Shown here piece after piece: positions 55,965 to 64,000 of a stretch of DNA of 64,000 bases (its first letter is position 1; each line of letters opens with the position of its first letter). Source of the DNA: Candidatus Berkiella cookevillensis (GTDB lineage Bacteria; Pseudomonadota; Gammaproteobacteria; Berkiellales; Berkiellaceae); the NCBI RefSeq assembly GCF_001431315.2, contig NZ_LKHV02000001.1, forward strand, positions 1,798,001-1,862,000. The letters are read 5' to 3'. The position numbers and the translations under genes are program-made. A model generated the notes under the pieces. It made no database searches and was not told the DNA's origin. It was given only the letters and a program-made list of their open reading frames with translations.

Positions 55965-57713
55965 ATGTCAAAAACGTCTCTCTATGCTCAACCCAAACAT
56001 AAAACCTCATTTGTATTAAACCAATGGGATCTATTTATTTTACTAATTGTATTTGGCGTCTTTGCTGCCCTTGTCTGGGGTGCTCAACAAATGGTTACCC
56101 CCTATCAATTAGGTGAATCCATCCAAGTTTCTTTATCACCTAGTATGCTACCACAGTATGCTATTAGAACTGTCATTCGTATGGCTATTGCTCTCTCTTT
56201 TTCACTACTGTTTACCTTTACAATTGGCACGCTTGCAGCCAAAAGCCGGCGCGCTGAAATGTTTATTATTCCCTTTATAGACATTATGCAGTCTGTCCCT
56301 ATTTTAGGCTTTTTATCCATTTCAATTTTAGGATTTATCTATTTATTTCCCAGCAGCCAACTGGGTCCTGAATGCGCTGCCATTTTTGTTATTTTTACCT
56401 CTCAAGTTTGGAACATGGCCTTGAGTTTTTACCAGTCTTTAAAAACAATTCCCAAAGAATTAAACGAAGCCTCTTCCATGTTCCATTTAAGTGCTTGGCA
56501 ACGATTTTGGCGTTTAGAAGTGCCTTTTGCCACACCGAGCCTTATTTGGAATACCATGATGTCTTTGTCTGCGGGTTGGTTTTTCGTGGTCGCCTCTGAA
56601 GCCATCTCTGTGAATAATCAAAAAATCATGCTACCTGGCATTGGCTCTTACATCATGCTGGCTTCCAAAGAATCCAACTATGCAGCCATTTGCTATGTTA
56701 TTCTCACCATGTTTTTAGTCATTTTAATCTATGATCAGCTTATTTTTAGACCACTGATCTCTTGGTCTGAAAAATTCAAATTAGAACCTAACCTAGACAT
56801 GGAATCTAACAGTACCTGGTTTCTTAATATTTTGCAGCGCGCTCATATAACGCACCAATTTGTACGCTTAATGAACCGATGTCGAGATCTCATTACCATA
56901 CCAAAGTTTAAAAGAAATATAACAAGTACTGAGAGAATACCCGTTAAAGTAAAGCAAGCACTCTCTTGGACTGCCATTACCTTTTGGAACTGCCTATTAC
57001 TTTTAAGTCTTTTAGCTTGCGCCTTTTTCTTGATTCGATTTATTTATACCGAGTTGTCATTGACGGAAGTATTAGAAGTTTTTGAACTGGGTTTTATTAC
57101 GACCATCAAGGTATTCATTCTCATCGTCTTATGCTCGCTTATATGGGTGCCCATTGGTGTTTGGATTGGCCTTAATCCCCGTATTGCACAAGCGGTGCAA
57201 CCCTTAGTGCAGTTCTTAGCGTCCTTTCCCGCTAATCTCGTCTATCCCGTATTATTTATGTTGATAGTTACCTATAAGCTAAATGTCAACATCTGGACAG
57301 CCCCTCTGATGATCTTAGGAACACAGTGGTACATTCTATTTAATGTTGTCGCTGGCACCATGCAACTACCATTGGAATTAAGACTTGCTGCCAAGAATTA
57401 TGGGGTTAAAGGCTGGCTATGGTGGCGCAAAGTGATTCTACCTGGCATCTTCCCTTATTATGTAACGGGTGCCATGACTGCGGCAGGCGGCTGCTGGAAC
57501 GCAAGTATCGTCGCAGACGTTGTCGAATGGCAACAAACCACCTTACATGCGACTGGCATTGGTGCTTATATCACAGAATTTACAACGGTAGGCGATTTTC
57601 CACGTATTGCACTTGGTATTTCAGTCATGTGCATTTATGTCATTGTGATCAATCGTTTAGTTTGGCGAAAATTATATGAGCTATCAGAAGAAAGATATGG
57701 TCACAGCACATGA
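55965..57713 (+). CDS. Two-domain NitT/TauT-type ABC permease
   Basis: A protein of 582 residues with two fused permease domains of about six helices each. Each has an EAA loop: ELNEASSMFHLSAWQRFWRL (about 166) and ELRLAAKNYGVKGWLWWRKV (about 470). Fused permeases of this pattern occur in nitrate/sulfonate/bicarbonate-type importers. The last residues (YGHST) and the stop codon lie within a family A repeat. No substrate-binding protein gene is found next to it, so its substrate is open. Confidence 0.85.
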   Translation: MSKTSLYAQPKHKTSFVLNQWDLFILLIVFGVFAALVWGAQQMVTPYQLGESIQVSLSPSMLPQYAIRTVIRMAIALSFSLLFTFTIGTLAAKSRRAEMFIIPFIDIMQSVPILGFLSISILGFIYLFPSSQLGPECAAIFVIFTSQVWNMALSFYQSLKTIPKELNEASSMFHLSAWQRFWRLEVPFATPSLIWNTMMSLSAGWFFVVASEAISVNNQKIMLPGIGSYIMLASKESNYAAICYVILTMFLVILIYDQLIFRPLISWSEKFKLEPNLDMESNSTWFLNILQRAHITHQFVRLMNRCRDLITIPKFKRNITSTERIPVKVKQALSWTAITFWNCLLLLSLLACAFFLIRFIYTELSLTEVLEVFELGFITTIKVFILIVLCSLIWVPIGVWIGLNPRIAQAVQPLVQFLASFPANLVYPVLFMLIVTYKLNVNIWTAPLMILGTQWYILFNVVAGTMQLPLELRLAAKNYGVKGWLWWRKVILPGIFPYYVTGAMTAAGGCWNASIVADVVEWQQTTLHATGIGAYITEFTTVGDFPRIALGISVMCIYVIVINRLVWRKLYELSEERYGHST

Positions 57714-57821
57714 CTTGTCGGGTAGGTGTCTAACCTCGAGTAACCGGAATGTACATAAAAGTACATGAGGATTGCGAGATGGTGAAGACAACACCCCCGA
57801 AAAGTCATGTGTGAAGACCAT
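57697..57821 (+). repeat. Dispersed structured element, family A, copy 6
   Basis: This is the most informative copy. The outer stem reads ATGGTC / GACCAT where other copies have ATAGTC / GACTAT, and the first inner hairpin reads AGGT..ACCT where others have AGGC..GCCT. Both are paired changes. It lies inside an operon, between the permease and ATPase genes, and so must be transcribed. Confidence 0.85.
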
Positions 57822-57857
57822 GCAGCGTTAATTAAGGAAATGGGTATTTAAGTTACT

Positions 57858-59168
57858 ATGAGCGATACAAAAAAAGTAATTTTTGAAGTCAAAGATGTAC
57901 GTAAAACCTTTCGCTCTTCCGAGGGGCAAGAACTGGTTGTACTCGAAAATGTCAATTTCAAAATGCATGAGAATGAAATTGTTGCGCTACTAGGCAAATC
58001 AGGCTCTGGAAAATCAACCCTTTTACGCATTATTGCTGGTCTTGTAAAACCCAGTGGCGGACAGGTCTTATATCACGATAAACCTGTCACTAAACCTGTC
58101 CAAGGCATCGCAATGGTCTTTCAAAGTTTTGCGCTCATGCCATGGCTGACCGTACTTGAAAATGTAGAACTTGGGCTTGAAGCACTAGGAATCCCCCGTC
58201 AAGAGCGAAGAAAACGTGCCCTCAAAGCAATTGACACTATTGGCTTAGATGGCTTTGAATCTGCTTTCCCTAAAGAGCTATCGGGCGGTATGAGACAACG
58301 GGTTGGTTTTGCAAGAGCGCTTGTGGTAGAGCCAGAATTGTTACTCATGGATGAACCTTTCTCTGCTCTAGATGTACTTACAGCAGAAAACTTACGTGGC
58401 GACTTGCTAGATCTCTGGACCAGCAATAAAACACGCACCAAGGGCATACTCTTTGTCACACATAATATCGAAGAGGCTGCACAAATCGCAGATAGAATTA
58501 TTATTTTTGCAAGTGATCCAGGACATATTCGTGCAGAACTCAATCCTTCCTCTGCTGTTCCTCGTAATTTACAGGATTTGCATTTCAGAAAACTGGTTGA
58601 CGATATTTATACACTCATGACAACCAGTGAACGCAGCAAAGTACGCCCAGGAGATGCCGGTAGAGATTATAAAAAAATGGAGCTTGGATATCGTCTGCCT
58701 GATGCGGGTGTTTCTGAGTTAACAGGCTTGGTAGATGCCTTAGCCCAACAAACCGATGGGCCTGTCGATCTCCCGCTTTTGGCAGAACAATTGCATTTAG
58801 AAGCAGACGAACTCTTCCAATTAACCGAAGCACTCGAAATTCTTGATTTTGCAACAGTATCCAAAGGTGACATCGCGCTAACAGAGGCCGGTAACACTTT
58901 TGCAGATGCAAATATTTTAGAGCGCAAGAAGCTATTTGCAAAGCAATTAGAGAAACATGTTCCTCTAGCCAAACATATTCGCACACGCTTAGAGCTACGC
59001 CCCAATAACCGCGAACTCGAAGATGTTTTCTTAAGCGAATTGGAAGCTTATTTAACCAACGCAGAAGCAGATCGCGTCTTAACAGTTATTATCGATTGGG
59101 GTCGCTATGCAGAAATTTTTGCATATGATTATGATTCCGGTATTCTCAGCCTTGAAAATCCTAAGTAG
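57858..59168 (+). CDS. NitT/TauT-type ABC ATPase with C-terminal AAA-associated domain
   Basis: A protein of 436 residues. The ATPase domain (about 1-250) has Walker A GKSGSGKST, a Q loop (MVFQSFALMPWLTVLENV), signature LSGGMRQRVGFAR, Walker B LLMDEPFSALD and VTHNIEEA. A C-terminal AAA-associated domain follows (about 280-430: MELGYRLPDAGVSELTGLVDALAQ; LLAEQLHLEADELFQLTEAL), as in nitrate/sulfonate-type ATPases. It pairs with the two-domain permease. The two genes are separated by a structured repeat of about 125 nt. Confidence 0.92.
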   Translation: MSDTKKVIFEVKDVRKTFRSSEGQELVVLENVNFKMHENEIVALLGKSGSGKSTLLRIIAGLVKPSGGQVLYHDKPVTKPVQGIAMVFQSFALMPWLTVLENVELGLEALGIPRQERRKRALKAIDTIGLDGFESAFPKELSGGMRQRVGFARALVVEPELLLMDEPFSALDVLTAENLRGDLLDLWTSNKTRTKGILFVTHNIEEAAQIADRIIIFASDPGHIRAELNPSSAVPRNLQDLHFRKLVDDIYTLMTTSERSKVRPGDAGRDYKKMELGYRLPDAGVSELTGLVDALAQQTDGPVDLPLLAEQLHLEADELFQLTEALEILDFATVSKGDIALTEAGNTFADANILERKKLFAKQLEKHVPLAKHIRTRLELRPNNRELEDVFLSELEAYLTNAEADRVLTVIIDWGRYAEIFAYDYDSGILSLENPK

Positions 59169-59178
59169 TTTGAAATTC

Positions 59179-60924
59179 ATGAGAAAACTTTTACTCTGCT
59201 GTCTGATTACACTGACAAGCAATACCGTAAGTGCAATTGAGCCTGTTAGTCTAAGTGTAAAAATAAATGGTGTCAGTGAAGACATTGAAAAACATATTCG
59301 CTCAGACATGAGTCTACAACATTTGCGCAGCGATCCTGCCATCAGTGAATCTGTTTTAGAGTACTATATTGAGCGTGCTATTCAAGAAATTACAGTCTCA
59401 TTACAACCCTATGGCTTCTATAACCCCCATATTACTGCCCGAAAATCATTTAAAAAAAACCGTTGGTTGATCAGCTTTAGCGTTGATAAAGGGCCTGTTG
59501 TTCAAATTGAGACAATAGATATTCAAATAGAAGGCCCTGGCTTATATAATCCCAATTTAAGCAATATTGCCAAGCTAATGCCTTTAAAAATTGGCAATAC
59601 ATTATTGCATGAAGAATATGAGGCTGGAAAAAAGGCAATTTTAAACGCAGCTATTTACGAAGGCTATTTAGCAGCAGAATTAACAACGCATCGCGTAGAG
59701 GTTGACACACAACGCTCAAAAGCCAAAATAATAATCGTGCTAAATACCTCAAACTTATATTATTTTGGGCACACAACCTTTAGTGACAGCCTTTTAAATA
59801 ATACATTTTTAAATCGCTACCCCACTTATGAAGAAGGTGATCCTTTTACCGCTCAGAAATTATTGAATTTAGAAGATGCACTTAGAAATAGCGATTATTT
59901 CAGCACCGTACGTGTTGATTCACAACCCAATCATGAAACATATCAAGTTCCCATTTCTGTGGATTTAGAAGATCAAAAGCCAAATCATTATCTATTTGGC
60001 GCAGGCTATGGAACCGATACCGGGCCTCGTGGCAAAGTAGGTTATTTAAGACGACGTGTGAATAGTAAAGGGCATAAATTCAATGCTCAACTACAATTAT
60101 CAGAATTGTTTCACAAAGTAGAAGCAGATTACATTATTCCAGGAAAACGACCACAAACAGATAGTATTTCTATTAATAGTAAATACATGGAAGATGAATA
60201 TAATGAAAAGCCTGTTGAAAGCTTAGAGCTTACTTTAAGCGAAAAACGAGAAATTTATGGCTGGGATAGAATCATGGGCTTAAGCTTTATTCATGAAAAA
60301 TCTGTTACTTTTATTAGTAATGAAAGTAGACGTGATGATTTACTGTTACCTTTCATTGAATTCAAAAATACAACAAGAGATAATCTCAATAATCCTACCC
60401 GTGGTAGAACACGTATGATTCGACTAAAAGGAGCGCATGACGACTTGGCAAGCAGCGTTTCTTTTGCGCAAATTTATTTTCAAGAGCGCTGGTTGCATTC
60501 CTTTGCCTATGATTTTAAAACCTTATTTAGGTTAGAATTAGGTGCAACACTGCCTAGAACTTATGACAAATTACCTCTCTCGCAACGATTTTTTGCAGGT
60601 GGTGACACCAGCATACGCGGTTTTGGATACAGAAGCTTGCCCGCTGAAATTGATAAAGATGATGAGAGACAACCTGTGGGTGGTAGCTATTTATTTGTCA
60701 CGAGTTTAGAGTTGGGAAAAATGATTTACAAGCCATTTGGCATACATAGCTTTATCGATATGGGGAATGCATTTCGTAGCTCAAAAGATGAAGTGCAAAT
60801 CGGTATAGGTGGCGGTATAAACTATGATACAAAGCTAGGCCCTATTAAATTCTCAATTGCCAAACCTATTACCAATGCAGCCCAATCTTGGCGTATTCAT
60901 GCAACCTTCGGGCCTGAATTGTAA
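59179..60924 (+). CDS. tamA: Translocation and assembly module outer-membrane protein TamA
   Basis: A protein of 581 residues. A signal peptide (MRKLLLCCLITLTSNTVSA) is followed by POTRA domains (about 25-260) and an Omp85 beta-barrel (about 270-581) with the conserved SIRGFGYRSLP loop and the final aromatic strand. TamA inserts outer-membrane proteins together with TamB. The start was moved to ATG 59179, because the longer frame overlaps the ABC ATPase gene; it lies 11 nt after that gene's stop. A hairpin follows. Confidence 0.93.
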   Translation: MRKLLLCCLITLTSNTVSAIEPVSLSVKINGVSEDIEKHIRSDMSLQHLRSDPAISESVLEYYIERAIQEITVSLQPYGFYNPHITARKSFKKNRWLISFSVDKGPVVQIETIDIQIEGPGLYNPNLSNIAKLMPLKIGNTLLHEEYEAGKKAILNAAIYEGYLAAELTTHRVEVDTQRSKAKIIIVLNTSNLYYFGHTTFSDSLLNNTFLNRYPTYEEGDPFTAQKLLNLEDALRNSDYFSTVRVDSQPNHETYQVPISVDLEDQKPNHYLFGAGYGTDTGPRGKVGYLRRRVNSKGHKFNAQLQLSELFHKVEADYIIPGKRPQTDSISINSKYMEDEYNEKPVESLELTLSEKREIYGWDRIMGLSFIHEKSVTFISNESRRDDLLLPFIEFKNTTRDNLNNPTRGRTRMIRLKGAHDDLASSVSFAQIYFQERWLHSFAYDFKTLFRLELGATLPRTYDKLPLSQRFFAGGDTSIRGFGYRSLPAEIDKDDERQPVGGSYLFVTSLELGKMIYKPFGIHSFIDMGNAFRSSKDEVQIGIGGGINYDTKLGPIKFSIAKPITNAAQSWRIHATFGPEL

Positions 60925-60937
60925 CTAGAATTTCTAA

Positions 60938-60955
60938 AAGGGGCGATTGCCCCTT
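60938..60955. terminator. Short symmetrical hairpin between convergent genes
   Basis: AAGGGGC-GATT-GCCCCTT lies between the tamA stop and the convergent coiled-coil gene. It could terminate transcription from both sides, though the U tracts are short. Confidence 0.55.
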
Positions 60956-60977
60956 CTAAGTAATGACAGATTCACGC

Positions 60978-61559
60978 TTATTTTTTCCTAGCACCTTGAT
61001 GCCCACCACTGTAGCGCATATCAGGCTTGTAATTTCCTTGCCCCTTTTGCAGACCATATTTAGCGCGTATTGCTTCTCTTTTTTCTCTGTTAGCAGAAAA
61101 ATCATGTTTAGGTGAATAAGATTTAGATTTATCTTCTAATAATTTTTGAGGTTCATAAGCAAAAAGCCCTTTGAAAAAGCTTTTCACCGAAGAAAGTGCG
61201 GAAGTAATTGTCTTTTCAATTTGTGTTAATATCGATTTTGCTTCTTTAGACAATTCAGCAGGATCTGCTAATACCTTGTCTACTTTACGCAGTACATTGG
61301 TTGCTTTATCTTCAAATTCTCTCGCTAATTTTTCAGCGTCATCTGGCTCATTTTGCAAATCATTAATAAATCTTTTAGCGCCTTTCTCCATATCATCTGC
61401 CACAGCCCTCAGATCCTCAACGAAATCTCCACCTTTCTTTTTAGCTTTTCTTACCTGATGTTTAACTTCTTCTTCTGTATTTCTGGCACGACCACCTCGT
61501 TTTAACCATTCCGTAAATTCATTTAATTGATATAAAATATTACGTTCTGCCTTAGGCAT
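60978..61559 (-). CDS. Hypothetical coiled-coil protein
   Basis: A protein of 193 residues, highly charged and mostly helical: a Lys/Arg-rich N-terminus, a helical middle (VEDLRAVADDMEKGAKRFINDLQ; AEKLAREFEDKATNVLRKVDKVLADPAEL), one short hydrophobic segment (ITSALSSVKSFFKGLFAY) and a basic Gly/Tyr-rich tail. No family is recognised. It lies on the opposite strand between tamA and tamB, splitting a pair that is usually adjacent. Confidence 0.65.
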   Translation of the reverse strand: MPKAERNILYQLNEFTEWLKRGGRARNTEEEVKHQVRKAKKKGGDFVEDLRAVADDMEKGAKRFINDLQNEPDDAEKLAREFEDKATNVLRKVDKVLADPAELSKEAKSILTQIEKTITSALSSVKSFFKGLFAYEPQKLLEDKSKSYSPKHDFSANREKREAIRAKYGLQKGQGNYKPDMRYSGGHQGARKK

Positions 61560-61823
61560 AATAAACTCCTTAGCATGATAAAAACATCTTCACCCGTTGG
61601 ACGCCTCCTTGATTCTAAAAGTTCAAACCAAAAAAAATCATAAGCCATTGATTAATAATAACATATAGAAAACTTCATCAAGCAAACTATCAAGCAATAG
61701 AGTGTATCTACTTCAAATCACAATATAATTTAATCATCAAATACTTTATTCACCAGATACTTATGAGTAGAATACGAGCTTTATTTAACAAGCTAGCTGG
61801 GGTTTTGTATCCGTACATTCTGG

Positions 61824-64000
61824 TTGCTCAAAAAAATTTTCCAATGGGGACTGTATTGCTGCTTTGGACTTGTGGCTTGTTTGTGCTTTTGTATTTATAC
61901 CGAAACTGGCACAAAAGCCACACTTGAGTTCATTAATGATTTCACAAACTATAGTATTAAATACGATCATGTATCTGGTACTTTTGGACATCATCTTTCT
62001 TTCGATGCTTTGGAATTAAAGAGCAAAGATTTTAAGCTTCAAGCCCAGTCTTTAAGCGTTAGCTGGCAATGGCTTTTACTCTTTCAAAGTGAAATTAATG
62101 TATCACAGCTCAATGCCCAAAATATTGCACTTATCCTGCATCATAGTGAAACCACCACACCCAATATTAATAGCCTTGATGACTTACAAAACTTTGTAAA
62201 TTCAAAATTGTTTTTTCACATGACTATCAATGAAGGCGAGATTCAGAAAGCCAAGATAAGCACCCCTACTTTTACACACGATATTGAACACATTGTATTA
62301 AAGACTTTTCAATCCAATCATTTATTAGATTTAAAATATCTTAGCTATGAAGGAAGCTTAGGGTTCATACATGCCCAGCAAGATGAAAAACTACAAGTAA
62401 AATGGGATCTAACACTCTCTGCCCCCACAGTTTTCTCTCAATGGATAGAAGGAAAGGTGAAAACAAAGGGTGATGCTATTTTTTATGAGCACGATTTGAA
62501 AAACGAAAAAAACAAAATCGATGCTGAATTTTTTGTCGAAAAACTAAATATAAAAGAAAAAGAACTTCTAAATAGCCAAATTAATATTCAAGGCTCTTTG
62601 CAAGCACACAACATCGCCATAAAAAGCATTCTGGGCGATCCTATTGAAATCATAACCACAGCAACGTGGCATCAATCAACATGGACGGGCAACATAGAAA
62701 AAATTCTATTCTCTCACAAAACCCTTAACAAGCTACCAAGCACTTACGGCACTCTAAAAATAAGCAAAAAATCCAACTGGAAAGTCCAATTGAATATGAA
62801 TGTATTTGGAGAATCTTTAAATTCAAAATTAACGATCAAAAAAGATGCGCCTTTTGCAATGAGTGGAAAAATTCAATCACAGATCCAAAATCTAAAGTCG
62901 CTGAACCATTTTTTTCCTTTCTTATCAGGAACGACTGATGGCTCAATAGATATCGACATTGATCTTAAAGGCACTGTTTTTTCTCCTGAGTTTGTAACAA
63001 AAGCGAAGGTATCTGGCATTCACTTTTCTATGCCTCAGTATGGAACCAAAACAATACTGGATAAAATTGAAATAACGCAAAATAAAAAAAATGAAATGCT
63101 TATCGATGGTTATGGCCATATCAATAATAAAAAATTCACGATTGATGGCTTGGCACATGTCAAAAATTATCAGCCTTACTTATCTGTGAATATAAAGGGC
63201 GAAAACCTTGTTTTAAGCCAAACTCCTGAATATTTTATTGTGGCCTCTCCTAACCTTAATTTCACCTTAGAAAATAATGTGCCCAAGCTCAGTGGCCATA
63301 TTCATATCCCACAAGCGGATATTAAACAACTCAATCATTCAAAGAAAGCATCACACTCTGGTGATATTGTGATCATCAATCATGAAAAAAGTCATGAGAA
63401 AAAAGACAAAGCAGTATCTTCAACCATACCACTTAGCACACAAATTGAAATTAGTTTAGGAAATAATCTTAAGTACAAAGGCAAAGGTCTGAACTGCCAG
63501 TTTAAAGGACATCTTAAGCTCACTCAAAAACCCAACCAAATCCCAAGACTCAAAGGTGAGATTAATCTGATCAATGGTAAATATCGCTTTCAAGGAAAAT
63601 CTTTTAATCTAACTCATGGTAAGCTTATTTTTACAGGTAGCACCATGAGTAATCCACTCATAGATATTGAAGCCAAGCAAACCGTGATGGCGTTACCCCG
63701 TAAAAAGTCTGCTGCGCTTATTACTCAAATGGATATGGGGGTTCGTTTAAAAGGAAAGCTCAATGATCCCAAAATCAGCTTTTTCTCAAATCCCTCAATG
63801 TCAGAGGCAGATATTATCTCTTATCTTATTTTAGGTCGCCCACAAAGCGAAGCGTCTCAAGGCCAAGCTGAATTACTCTTTCAAGCTGTTTCACAATTGT
63901 CTTCCATGTTTGGCAATGAGAACAATGATATCTCTCATAATCTTGCAGAACGCTTAAAATTAGATTACGTCGCTTTTTCTAAAGGCTCTAACAATCAAAA
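61824..64000 (+). CDS. tamB: TamB, 3' end beyond window, start unclear
   Basis: An open frame of about 725 codons runs to the window edge. It has an N-terminal membrane anchor (LLKKIFQWGLYCCFGLVACL), then ETGTKATLEFINDF..GTFG, long beta-rich stretches, and the DUF490 end region (LKGEINLINGKYRFQGKSF, EADIISYLILGRP). This is TamB, the periplasmic partner of TamA. The frame has no ATG near its start: TAG at 61794-61796 precedes it, leaving CTG 61797 or TTG 61824. An ATG-started frame at 61763 runs in a different phase (MSRIRALFNKLAG) and ends at 61927, so a frameshift near 61790-61820 is possible. It appears shorter than E. coli TamB. Confidence 0.85.
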   Translation, partial: MLKKIFQWGLYCCFGLVACLCFCIYTETGTKATLEFINDFTNYSIKYDHVSGTFGHHLSFDALELKSKDFKLQAQSLSVSWQWLLLFQSEINVSQLNAQNIALILHHSETTTPNINSLDDLQNFVNSKLFFHMTINEGEIQKAKISTPTFTHDIEHIVLKTFQSNHLLDLKYLSYEGSLGFIHAQQDEKLQVKWDLTLSAPTVFSQWIEGKVKTKGDAIFYEHDLKNEKNKIDAEFFVEKLNIKEKELLNSQINIQGSLQAHNIAIKSILGDPIEIITTATWHQSTWTGNIEKILFSHKTLNKLPSTYGTLKISKKSNWKVQLNMNVFGESLNSKLTIKKDAPFAMSGKIQSQIQNLKSLNHFFPFLSGTTDGSIDIDIDLKGTVFSPEFVTKAKVSGIHFSMPQYGTKTILDKIEITQNKKNEMLIDGYGHINNKKFTIDGLAHVKNYQPYLSVNIKGENLVLSQTPEYFIVASPNLNFTLENNVPKLSGHIHIPQADIKQLNHSKKASHSGDIVIINHEKSHEKKDKAVSSTIPLSTQIEISLGNNLKYKGKGLNCQFKGHLKLTQKPNQIPRLKGEINLINGKYRFQGKSFNLTHGKLIFTGSTMSNPLIDIEAKQTVMALPRKKSAALITQMDMGVRLKGKLNDPKISFFSNPSMSEADIISYLILGRPQSEASQGQAELLFQAVSQLSSMFGNENNDISHNLAERLKLDYVAFSKGSNNQ

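Noticed and set aside
58615-59005. Minus-strand frames inside the ABC ATPase gene
   Set aside because: They are shadows of the plus-strand gene, with no start signals and no family resemblance.

Overview
The window is AT-rich gammaproteobacterial DNA with a dense, mostly housekeeping gene set plus several genes typical of intracellular bacteria. Features pointing to a Legionellales-like, host-associated organism are a eukaryote-type mitochondrial carrier protein, a large leucine-rich-repeat protein, a cobalamin-independent MetE, a 949-residue class Ia NrdA, a soluble RnfB next to nth, and many short dispersed palindromic repeats. A Berkiella-like or other Legionellales genome is my best guess. 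It is inferred from gene content and I cannot confirm it here.

Layout. 1-1.3 kb: a cut-off ribbon-helix-helix gene with a repeated palindromic operator, and a gene broken by an early in-frame stop. 1.3-2.2 kb: a mitochondrial carrier family protein. 2.8-10.3 kb: a six-gene hydrogenase-4-like membrane complex (HyfBCEFGI order, minus strand) whose large subunit has lost all four Ni-Fe cysteines. The operon begins with an orphan HigA-type regulator. 10.4-10.9 kb: a guanidine-III riboswitch controlling a SugE/Gdx exporter. 11.7-18.7 kb: a signalling cassette of CheB, a hybrid kinase, CheR and a second hybrid kinase with three receiver domains. 18.8-20.6 kb: an unrecognised protein with a phosphoribosyltransferase-like loop and a small charged protein. 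20.7-21.2 kb: a repeat cluster.

21.2-31.5 kb holds core genes: dcd, mrp, metG, rnfB-like, nth, DUF1841, a MotY-like OmpA protein, pyrC, rnt, a 2-Cys peroxiredoxin, grxD and sodB. 32-36.3 kb: the LRR protein. 36.6 kb: a small peptide with a double-glycine-type leader. 36.8-41.8 kb: an S9 peptidase, a methyltransferase and metE. 42.5-47.4 kb: a TetR regulator, then nrdAB behind a promoter carrying two NrdR-box-like sites. 47.6-50.2 kb: a LuxR-type regulator and a MidA-like methyltransferase with a TPR tail. 50.6-52.7 kb: a polar amino acid ABC importer. 53.2-55.8 kb: pabB and an MFS transporter. 56-59.2 kb: a NitT/TauT-type ABC permease and ATPase without a binding protein. 59.2-64 kb: tamA, a coiled-coil gene on the other strand, and tamB running off the end.

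The most striking unexplained signal is a dispersed element of about 125 nt. I count six clear copies plus one decayed copy, all in the same orientation. They share a conserved core and closing stems that change on both sides together (for example ATAGTC/GACTAT versus ATGGTC/GACCAT, and AGGC/GCCT versus AGGT/ACCT). This looks like a folded RNA that spreads, often landing on the 3' ends of genes and supplying their stop codons.
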